Source: Gammaproteobacteria bacterium
GTDB lineage: Bacteria; Pseudomonadota; Gammaproteobacteria; SZUA-229
Assembly (NCBI GenBank): GCA_029882355.1
Contig: JAOUKV010000001.1
Span: 144,736-208,735, forward strand
DNA length: 64,000 bases
Direction of reading: 5' to 3'
The position numbers and the translations under genes are program-made. The notes below the pieces were generated by a model. It did not search any database, was not told where the DNA came from, and worked only from the letters and a program-made list of their open reading frames with translations. Numbering within the stretch: position 1 is the first letter of the stretch; each line of letters starts with the position of its first letter. This document shows, piece by piece, positions 56,975 to 64,000 of the stretch.

Positions 56975-58797
56975 TGGAACCCTTACACTTTGTTAGACCC
57001 ATGATGTTTTTCGGATTTATTCCGTTAATCATTTTATTGATTATGTTATATCGTCATCATGGCAACAGCATGAACTGGAAAAACGTTTGCGATGCCAAAC
57101 TACTGCCTTATATTCTGAGCAAAAGCTCAAATAAATCGAGTCGTTTTCCATTGTTGTTAGCAGCCATCGCAGCGAGTCTATGTATTGTTGCTGCTGCTGG
57201 CCCTGCCTTTGAGAAATTACCAAAGCCAGTTTACCGTGAACAATCGACACTGGTGATTTTGATGGATCTTTCACAGTCCATGGATGCCAGTGATATCAAA
57301 CCGAGCAGAATGGAACGCGCCAAACTTAAGTTGCTGGATATTTTAAAAGCCCGTAAAGCCGGACAAACCGCACTCATTGTTTATGCCGCCGATGCCTTCA
57401 CCGTAACCCCACTAAGTGACGACACCAACACCATTGCTAATCTTGTGCCGACACTGGAAACCGCATTAATGCCTTCGCAGGGTAGTAATGCATACACCGC
57501 TATCGATCAGTCATTAAAACTATTACAGCAAGCAGGTTCAGGTAGTGGCGATGTATTGTTGATCACTGACGACATTACTGATCGTGACCTTCAATCGATT
57601 AATAATCTAACTTCAAAAGGTTATCGTCTGTCAGTGCTAGGCGTTGGTACCGAAGACGGCGGTCCGGTTTCATTAAATGGTGGTTTTTTACAGGACAGTA
57701 GCGGGGCCATTGTTATTGCCAAACTTGATCCAAAAAAACTTCAGCATGCGGCACTCAGTGGTGGAGGTCTTTATGCCAGTATTCAATCGGATGATTCAGA
57801 CATCAATAAATTAAACACCTTATTCAGTTCGCGAAAAGTAAAACAGGATAACGACGAAGCCACTGACAGCATGGAACTAACCGCTGACAGCTGGCAGGAA
57901 GAAGGTCCATGGCTATTACTTTTCGTCATTCCATTAGTCGCACTGTGGGCGAGAAAAGGCTGGTTATTGTGTTTTACCGCACTGATATTACCAATACCAG
58001 ATCCTGCTTATGCATTGGACATGGATAATTTATGGCGTAACCCCGATCAAAATGCCATGAACTTATTTGAAGCAGGCGACACCAAAAACGCCGCCGAACA
58101 ATTCCAGAAAAATGACTGGAAAGCGGCCGCGCATTATCGATCGGGTGATTATGAAAAGTCGCTTGAAGCATTACAAACACCAACAACCAGCAATGATTTT
58201 TACAACAGAGGCAATGCATTAGCGCAACTGGGTCGCTATCCTGAAGCGCTTGAAGCTTATACTGAAGCACTCAAGCTCGATGCTAATAATGAAGATGCCA
58301 CCTTCAATCGTGAACAGGTTAAAAAAGCCATAAAGGAACAGCAACAATCAGAAGATGGTGAAGGCGAACAAGGCGATAAGGGCGACGACTCCGAAGACTC
58401 ACAGGAAGGTGAAAAGCAGAACAAAGATCAAAAAGGCGAGAAAGAACAATCTTCTGAAAAGAAAGACGGGGAAAGCGAACAGGACAATCAGGAAGGTGAC
58501 TCTGATAAAAAAGATGCTTCTGAATCTAAGCAACAACAGGAAAAAGAAAAAGTTGAGCAGGCCATAGAGGACGCCCAGAAAAACGACGCAGAAGATTCAG
58601 CTGAACAAAAAACCGAAGAAGAGCAGCAAGCGCAACAAATTAATCAAATGCAGGAAACCGAGCTTAGCGAAGATGATCAGGCAGTTGAGCAATGGTTAAA
58701 GAGAGTACCGGATAATCCAGAGGAATTAATGCGCCGCAAGTTCCTTTACCAGTACAAGAATATGGAAAGAAAAACACCCAGTGAACAATCCTGGTGA
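56974..58797 (+). CDS. VWA-TPR fusion membrane protein (BatB-BatC)
   Basis: 607 residues: two membrane helices, a VWA domain with MIDAS DLSQS, a further helix (about 315-330), TPR repeats (DFYNRGNALAQLGRYPEALEAY), then a long Glu/Lys/Gln/Asp-rich low-complexity region (about 450-590). BatB and BatC are separate in Bacteroides; here they are one gene. ATG at 56974 preferred over the longer 56956 start, because it overlaps the previous stop. Confidence 0.92.
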   Translation: MEPLHFVRPMMFFGFIPLIILLIMLYRHHGNSMNWKNVCDAKLLPYILSKSSNKSSRFPLLLAAIAASLCIVAAAGPAFEKLPKPVYREQSTLVILMDLSQSMDASDIKPSRMERAKLKLLDILKARKAGQTALIVYAADAFTVTPLSDDTNTIANLVPTLETALMPSQGSNAYTAIDQSLKLLQQAGSGSGDVLLITDDITDRDLQSINNLTSKGYRLSVLGVGTEDGGPVSLNGGFLQDSSGAIVIAKLDPKKLQHAALSGGGLYASIQSDDSDINKLNTLFSSRKVKQDNDEATDSMELTADSWQEEGPWLLLFVIPLVALWARKGWLLCFTALILPIPDPAYALDMDNLWRNPDQNAMNLFEAGDTKNAAEQFQKNDWKAAAHYRSGDYEKSLEALQTPTTSNDFYNRGNALAQLGRYPEALEAYTEALKLDANNEDATFNREQVKKAIKEQQQSEDGEGEQGDKGDDSEDSQEGEKQNKDQKGEKEQSSEKKDGESEQDNQEGDSDKKDASESKQQQEKEKVEQAIEDAQKNDAEDSAEQKTEEEQQAQQINQMQETELSEDDQAVEQWLKRVPDNPEELMRRKFLYQYKNMERKTPSEQSW

Positions 58798-58816
58798 TTT
58801 ATTTAGAGATGAGCTT

Positions 58817-60520
58817 ATGAAATATCGAATCAGTATTTTACTAACAACAATATTACTGCTGTCATTTTTAAATTCAGCACAGGCGACGAATATTGTCGCC
58901 TCATTAGACCGTAGCCACATTTTACTCGATGAATCTTTTCGTCTTATTCTTCAAGCCGATGCTTCTGTTGATGACGATCCTGATTACAGTCCATTAAATA
59001 CAGACTTTGAAATCATCAATCAAAGCCAAAGTACCAACATGACTTATGTGAATGGCCAATACAGCCGCAAGGGCGTTTGGAGCCTGGAGTTAATGGCTAA
59101 ACGAACTGGCGCCTTAACTATTCCTTCGATTTCTTTTGGCAAGGATCAAAGCCCGGCTTTACGCATCCAGATCCTTGATCCCGCCACAGCGACAAAACCT
59201 TCAGCGAGTAAAGATCAGGATGTCTTTATACAGGTCGAAATTGATGACGATAAAGCCTGGGTGCAATCACAGGTTATCGTTAATGTTCGTTTATTCAGCC
59301 GCATTTCAATGACTAATCTGCGTAGTAGCGAAGCACAAACCAGTGATCCTGATGCCCTCATAAAACAACTGGGCAACCCCAGCAGTTACGAAGCTTTCAG
59401 AAATGGCGTGCGTTATGCTGTACATGAAACACGCTACGCAATTTATCCACAGCATAGTGGCAAACTTGAATTTAAACCGATGATTTTCGAAGGCAGGGTT
59501 AACAGTGGTCGCGCACAATCTTTCATGGATCAGTTCATGAACGCTGGCGAGCGCAAGCGGGTTCGTTCGAGCAGTGTCAGCATCGACGTTCAGGCTAAAC
59601 CCGACAATATAAAACTCCCAGACTGGTTGCCCGCCAAAGCTATCACACTATCTGAGGAATGGTCGGAAGATGTGACTCAGCTGAAAAACGGCGAGCCGGT
59701 TACTCGCACCATCACCATTAGAGCACATGGCATGATGGCGGAAAATTTACCTGATCTTGGCATTGCTGAAACTAAAGATCTGAAACAGTATCCTGATAAG
59801 GCATCACTTGAAAATAAAGTGAGCGATCAGGGAATATCCAGCAGCAAACAAATAAAGGTAGCCCTAATTCCAACCCGCGCTGGCAATTTTAAATTACCGG
59901 CCATTTCCATTCCATGGTGGAACACCAAAACTGGCAAACAGGAAGTTGCGCGGCTGCCAGAAAAACTAATTAAAGCTCGTGGCGAAGCCGCCAACAAAAC
60001 ACCGATTGCACCTGCAAAAACAGACTCACCAGTTGAAACAAAAAAAGATGAAGCCATCAGTCTCGCACCTGCGACACAAACTGAACATGCCGGATACTGG
60101 CCATGGCTTAGTTTAATTCTGGCCACAGGCTGGCTGATCACGCTGCTCGCCCTGTTCCGTAAAAAATCTAAAACAACGGTTAAAAAAATAGAACCTGATC
60201 AAGCCTCACTACGTTCTCTTGAAAAAGCGGTGCAGAAACACGCTAATAACAACGATGCCAAGCAAACTAAAGACACTCTTATAAAGTGGGCCAAAGCACG
60301 CTGGTCAGATAGCTCTATCAATAACCTTGCCGATATTAGCAAAAAGGTAGCTGCCGAACTGGCCGCTGAAATCAATGCTCTCAGCACCGCGCTCTATGGT
60401 TCCGATGCAGGACAATGGACAGGCACTACTTTGATCAGTGCTTTCAAAAAAAATCAGCAGGACAAATCTATACAGAGCCAAACTGAAACTAGACCGCTAG
60501 AACCCTTATATAAAGCCTAA
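58817..60520 (+). CDS. batD: BatD-like membrane protein
   Basis: 567 residues from the ATG at 58817, where a signal peptide (MKYRISILLTTILLLSF) starts; an in-frame ATG at 58781 lies inside the previous gene. Beta-rich periplasmic region, then a transmembrane helix (about 430-450, ASLILATGWLITLLALF type) and a cytosolic tail. Last gene of the operon. Confidence 0.91.
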   Translation: MKYRISILLTTILLLSFLNSAQATNIVASLDRSHILLDESFRLILQADASVDDDPDYSPLNTDFEIINQSQSTNMTYVNGQYSRKGVWSLELMAKRTGALTIPSISFGKDQSPALRIQILDPATATKPSASKDQDVFIQVEIDDDKAWVQSQVIVNVRLFSRISMTNLRSSEAQTSDPDALIKQLGNPSSYEAFRNGVRYAVHETRYAIYPQHSGKLEFKPMIFEGRVNSGRAQSFMDQFMNAGERKRVRSSSVSIDVQAKPDNIKLPDWLPAKAITLSEEWSEDVTQLKNGEPVTRTITIRAHGMMAENLPDLGIAETKDLKQYPDKASLENKVSDQGISSSKQIKVALIPTRAGNFKLPAISIPWWNTKTGKQEVARLPEKLIKARGEAANKTPIAPAKTDSPVETKKDEAISLAPATQTEHAGYWPWLSLILATGWLITLLALFRKKSKTTVKKIEPDQASLRSLEKAVQKHANNNDAKQTKDTLIKWAKARWSDSSINNLADISKKVAAELAAEINALSTALYGSDAGQWTGTTLISAFKKNQQDKSIQSQTETRPLEPLYKA

Positions 60521-60597
60521 TAACCATATTGATAATCACTTGCATTAAATAATTATCGCTATAACCTATGAGCAACAACTAATCCTAAGGTACTGCC

Positions 60598-61857
60598 ATG
60601 AATTTTGAATCTTTCGCTGAAGCCCTTTCATTTTTTTACTGGGGCGCATTCGTTTCCGCCATCATCCTGGGCGTGGTGGTCAACAAAACCAATTTCTGCA
60701 CCATGGGTGCGGTTTCCGACATGGTAAACATGCAGGATTATGGTCGCATACGCGCCTGGTTTCTGGCCATCGCCATCGCCACGCTTGGTGTTACCCTGCT
60801 TGAATACCTCTCCATGATGAACGTGAGCACAACCTTCCCACCCTATCGCGGCACACAGCTCATTTTTGGAGAAAACCTAATCGGTGGTTTCCTCTTCGGT
60901 ATTGGCATGACACTGGCCAGCGGCTGCGGTAATAAAACCCTGATTCGAATCGGCGGCGGCAACATTAAATCCATCGTGGTATTCGCAGTCATTGCAGTCA
61001 TTGCCTATTACATGCTCAGCCCACTGCCCGGCACCGATCAAACACTTTTCAGCCTGTTCTTCTACGACTGGATTCGCCCTATCTCAATTAATCTGCAAAC
61101 CCAGCAGGACATCGGCGCGATGATTGGAGGTGAAAACCCGGCCACTTCACGACTAATAAGTGGTTTACTCGTCAGCATTGCATTACTGGTTTTCATCTTC
61201 AAATCCGCTGATTTCAGAAGCAATAAAGACAATATCATTGCTGGCATTGTTGTCGGTGCAGTCATTCTTGGCGGCTGGTATTTGAGCAGCAACGTCACCA
61301 TCGAGGCCGATGATGAAATCTACACACTGAGCGATTACTACCAGAACTGGGAAATGATAGCCGATGACGATGAAGGCAAACCCGCTTCAGGTCGAACCCT
61401 CAGCTCACAGTCCTACACCTTCATCAATCCAATCGGCCAAACCTACGGCTACATTAAAGACGGCTTTGATAGTGCCCTGTTAACTTTTGGCCTACTTTCT
61501 GTATTCGGCGTTATTCTGGGCTCATTCATCTGGTCGCTGATTAGTCGTTCATTCCGTATCGAGTGGTTCCACGACAAAAAAGATTTCGCCACGCATATGG
61601 TTGGCGCAGTGCTCATGGGCTTTGGTGGCGTGTTGGCTTTAGGCTGCACCATCGGACAGGGTATCACCGGTGTTTCAACACTGGCACTCGGCTCCTTCCT
61701 GACCCTGATCGCCATCATCTTCGGTTGTGCACTGACCATGAAAATTCAGTACTACAAAATGCTGCACGAAGAGGCCAGTTTTGTTGCCGCCCTAACCACA
61801 GCGCTGGTTGATATGAAACTGTTACCGGCTTCCATGCGCAAACTCGAAGATATGTAA
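60598..61857 (+). CDS. YeeE/YedE-type thiosulfate or sulfur transporter
   Basis: 419 residues, about ten transmembrane helices, and three conserved Cys motifs: VNKTNFCTMGAVSDM, LASGCGNKTLIRIGGG and LALGCTIGQGITGVST. Homologues move thiosulfate through these cysteines. About 130 residues in the middle (near 215-290) form a poorly conserved soluble loop. With the following gene it forms a second sulfur-related locus beyond soxXYZA. Confidence 0.9.
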   Translation: MNFESFAEALSFFYWGAFVSAIILGVVVNKTNFCTMGAVSDMVNMQDYGRIRAWFLAIAIATLGVTLLEYLSMMNVSTTFPPYRGTQLIFGENLIGGFLFGIGMTLASGCGNKTLIRIGGGNIKSIVVFAVIAVIAYYMLSPLPGTDQTLFSLFFYDWIRPISINLQTQQDIGAMIGGENPATSRLISGLLVSIALLVFIFKSADFRSNKDNIIAGIVVGAVILGGWYLSSNVTIEADDEIYTLSDYYQNWEMIADDDEGKPASGRTLSSQSYTFINPIGQTYGYIKDGFDSALLTFGLLSVFGVILGSFIWSLISRSFRIEWFHDKKDFATHMVGAVLMGFGGVLALGCTIGQGITGVSTLALGSFLTLIAIIFGCALTMKIQYYKMLHEEASFVAALTTALVDMKLLPASMRKLEDM

Positions 61858-61863
61858 TCAACC

Positions 61864-62841
61864 GTGTTCAATAAATACCTGAGGCCAAACCTGAACATGC
61901 TGCCATTTTTGGCAGCGTTGTTTTTTTCACACCCGGCTACCGCAGATAATAGCTATGCCCCCATCTCGGTCGAGATGCAGGTTCAGCAGATGTCCGAGCA
62001 CACCTATTACGTTAAGGGTGTGTCTGGCATTGCTACCGCCAATCAGGGCTTTATTTCCAATGCCGGCTTTGTTGTCACCAAACAAGGCGTGGTCGTATTT
62101 GATGCCCTGGGCACACCTTCGCTGGCAGCCGCTTTACTCGAACGCATCAGAAAAATAACCGACCAGCCTATCAAACGGCTGGTGCTCAGCCATTATCATG
62201 CTGACCACATCTATGGCATACAGGTATTTAAAAATGCCGGCGCCAAAATTTATGCGCCTCAAGGTTCACTCGACTACATTCATTCCGAGGCCGCTGCGCT
62301 TCGATTAGAAGAAAGACAACTCTCACTTCACCCATGGGTAAACGACGACACCGAAATTATAATTCCCGACACCATCATCTCCGGTTCCCATAAATTTACT
62401 CTCGGCGGTCTCGATTTCAGCATCAACTACTTAGGTAAAGCACATTCAGACGGCGACCTGGCCATGTTAGTTGAACAGGACCGCGTACTCTTTTCTGGTG
62501 ATATTATTTTTGAAGGCCGAGTCCCTTTCGTTGGCAACGCTGATACCAAACACTGGTTAAAAACCTTAACCGAACTCGAAACCGGCGGCCTCGCTGCACT
62601 CATTCCCGGACATGGCCCCGCCTCAAAAAAACCCGCTTCAACCATCTCATTAACTCGACGCTATCTGGCCTATCTCCGTGAAACCATGGGCTACGCCATC
62701 GACGACCTGACACCTTTTGCTGAAGCCTACGACGAAGTCAACTGGTCAGAATTTGAAAACGTACCCGCCTTTAAAGATGCTAATCGCCTCAATGCTTATC
62801 AGGTTTATCTTTCCATGGGGAAGGAATTGTTTGAGCAATAA
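61864..62841 (+). CDS. SoxH-like metallo-beta-lactamase-fold protein
   Basis: 325 residues with a GTG start at 61864, six bases after the transporter stop. A signal peptide (to about 28) is followed by an MBL fold with LSHYHADHIYG (HXHXDH), GKAHSDGD, LFSGDIIF and IPGHGPAS, which give two zinc sites. Similar periplasmic proteins sit in sox clusters (SoxH). Substrate unknown. Confidence 0.88.
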   Translation: MFNKYLRPNLNMLPFLAALFFSHPATADNSYAPISVEMQVQQMSEHTYYVKGVSGIATANQGFISNAGFVVTKQGVVVFDALGTPSLAAALLERIRKITDQPIKRLVLSHYHADHIYGIQVFKNAGAKIYAPQGSLDYIHSEAAALRLEERQLSLHPWVNDDTEIIIPDTIISGSHKFTLGGLDFSINYLGKAHSDGDLAMLVEQDRVLFSGDIIFEGRVPFVGNADTKHWLKTLTELETGGLAALIPGHGPASKKPASTISLTRRYLAYLRETMGYAIDDLTPFAEAYDEVNWSEFENVPAFKDANRLNAYQVYLSMGKELFEQ

Positions 62842-62875
62842 GTTACATTTTCACTCCACTTAATTAATAACGGCA

Positions 62876-63844
62876 TTAATCATCCAGTGGACTTTTAACG
62901 CCACGTCCCCCCTTATTTAGAACATGGGTGTAAATCATGGTGGTTTTAACATCAGCATGTCCGAGCAATTCCTGAACCGTTCGAATATCAGAACCAGTCT
63001 CTAACAGGCATGTAGCAAAGCTATGCCGCAAAGAATGACTGGTTGCTGGCTTATTGATATTGGCACGACGAACCGCCGCTTTAATAGCACGCTGAAACGC
63101 CTGAGCGCCGATGTGATGCCTTCGGATAACCTTTGACCGTGGGTCAGTCGCCGGATTGGCGGCAGGAAAAATATACTGCCATGCCAACTCATGTCCCGCA
63201 TTAGGATACTTGCGCTCCAATGCATAAGGCAGATAAACTGAGCCGACACCATTTTGGATATCTTGCTCATGGAAAACACGGACTCGTTCAAGCTGCATAC
63301 GCAACGGCTCTACCAGAGTCTTTGGCAACATTGTACGTCTGTCCTTATTGCCCTTACCACTTCTTACCGTAATTTCCAGACGCTCAAAATCGACATCCTG
63401 AACTCGCAAACGCATAGCCTCCATCAATCGCAAACCAGAACCGTACAGCAACCCCGCGACCAGATGATGAACACCATCAAGCTGAGCAATCAGTCTCTTT
63501 GCCTCAGCATCCGTGAGCACAACCGGCAACTTAGCCGGTCGTTTGGCACGAATCACATCATCCAGCCACGGCAGCTCAATCAGCAGCACATCCTTATAGA
63601 GAAACAAAATGGCTGCGAGAGCCTGATTCTGGGTCGAAGCAGCAACCTGACGAGTCACAGCCAGGTCACTCAAAAAAGCCTCAATTTCCAATTTCCCCAT
63701 TTCAGATGGATGTCGCTTATCATGAAACAGAATAAAGCGACGAATCCAGTCAGAGTACCGTTGCTCAGTGCGAATACTGTAGTGTTTGACTCGGCATCGA
63801 TCACGAACCTGATCAAGAAGGCGGGGTTTGTTAGTTGGTTCCAT
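62876..63844 (-). CDS. intI: Integron integrase IntI
   Basis: 322 residues of a tyrosine recombinase. The catalytic residues are Arg139 ([10 protein letters not shown]), Lys164, His270 (TSHSLRHSF, with Arg273), His296 (LLGHADV) and Tyr305 (MIYTHVL). The integron-specific extra region around 220-260 ([21 protein letters not shown]) and the C-terminus [10 protein letters not shown] separate it from phage integrases. GGAGG precedes the ATG. As IntI reads away from its attI, cassettes would begin to the right of 63844, mostly beyond the window. Confidence 0.95.
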   Translation of the reverse strand: MEPTNKPRLLDQVRDRCRVKHYSIRTEQRYSDWIRRFILFHDKRHPSEMGKLEIEAFLSDLAVTRQVAASTQNQALAAILFLYKDVLLIELPWLDDVIRAKRPAKLPVVLTDAEAKRLIAQLDGVHHLVAGLLYGSGLRLMEAMRLRVQDVDFERLEITVRSGKGNKDRRTMLPKTLVEPLRMQLERVRVFHEQDIQNGVGSVYLPYALERKYPNAGHELAWQYIFPAANPATDPRSKVIRRHHIGAQAFQRAIKAAVRRANINKPATSHSLRHSFATCLLETGSDIRTVQELLGHADVKTTMIYTHVLNKGGRGVKSPLDD

Positions 63845-63980
63845 AGACGTGTTTCCTCCGTGAAATACCGACGCGTTTGTGCGAGCCGACTATTTAAAAA
63901 TCAATCCCTTATATCAATACCAGCATGTTACATGTCTAAAGTGATGTTTTGCAAGTCATCGTTTTTGACATGGAATTGTA

Positions 63981-63987
63981 GTTAGGG
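63981..63987 (+). other. Weak candidate for the attI core
   Basis: GTTAGGG differs from the integron core GTTRRRY only in its last base and lies 137 bases upstream of intI, where attI is expected. With 13 bases left in the window it cannot be confirmed. Confidence 0.25.
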
Positions 63988-64000
63988 TTGCTATGAGCAA

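Overview
The window reads as a chromosomal segment of a sulfur-oxidising gammaproteobacterium of moderate-to-low GC. The evidence is a soxXYZA cluster, the gammaproteobacterial order ruvCAB-ybgC-tolQRAB-pal-cpoB, an rsxABCDGE-nth block, queE/queC and gammaproteobacterial small families (DUF1841, DUF1451, YbaN). The genus cannot be fixed from sequence alone.

Layout. 1-7.9 kb: the 5' part of an acetolactate synthase gene, a secreted protein of unknown function, a FadL-type outer-membrane porin, a BepA-like periplasmic metalloprotease, then soxX-soxY-soxZ-soxA closed by a strong terminator; soxB and soxCD are absent here. 7.9-18.9 kb (minus strand): tRNA-Lys, queC, queE, the Tol-Pal system, ybgC, ruvBAC, an alpha/beta hydrolase and the Fe-S carrier mrp. 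19-30.2 kb: metG, two diguanylate cyclases facing each other, the Rnf/Rsx electron-transport complex with nth and a DUF1841 gene. 30.3-37.6 kb: a DegQ-type protease, Hsp20, several small or poorly known genes, a MipA-type outer-membrane protein and a secreted protein with an unusual Lys/Asp linker.

37.9-44.7 kb is the most notable region. A copper P-type ATPase is divergent from an operon encoding a short secreted peptide with four EGKCG motifs and two AKCG variants (HvfA/bufferin type), a DoxX-like membrane protein, a DUF692 multinuclear iron oxidase (HvfB/BufB) and a DUF2063 partner (HvfC/BufC). This is a copper-binding RiPP system. It is followed by an uncharacterised secreted protein and a TlpA-like thioredoxin. 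A strong terminator hairpin lies between the precursor gene and the maturation genes, which would favour precursor over enzymes.

44.8-53.5 kb: a conserved hypothetical gene, a TetR regulator, a two-gene ABC exporter, and a cobalamin block on the minus strand. That block has a clear cobalamin riboswitch, a BtuB-type TonB-dependent receptor, a beta-propeller-like lipoprotein that may be a BtuG-like partner, a PduO-type adenosyltransferase, a ROK sugar kinase and a DUF6580 membrane protein that could be the inner-membrane importer. 53.6-60.5 kb: a MoxR-DUF58-DUF4381-VWA-VWA/TPR-BatD operon. 60.6-62.8 kb: a YeeE/YedE-type thiosulfate/sulfur transporter with a SoxH-like metallo-beta-lactamase-fold protein. 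The window ends with an integron integrase gene oriented so that attI and any cassette array would lie at or beyond the right edge.

Sulfur metabolism (sox, YeeE, SoxH-like), copper handling (CopA, Hvf, TlpA), cobalamin salvage and envelope maintenance (Tol-Pal, BepA, DegQ, Bat) are the main themes.
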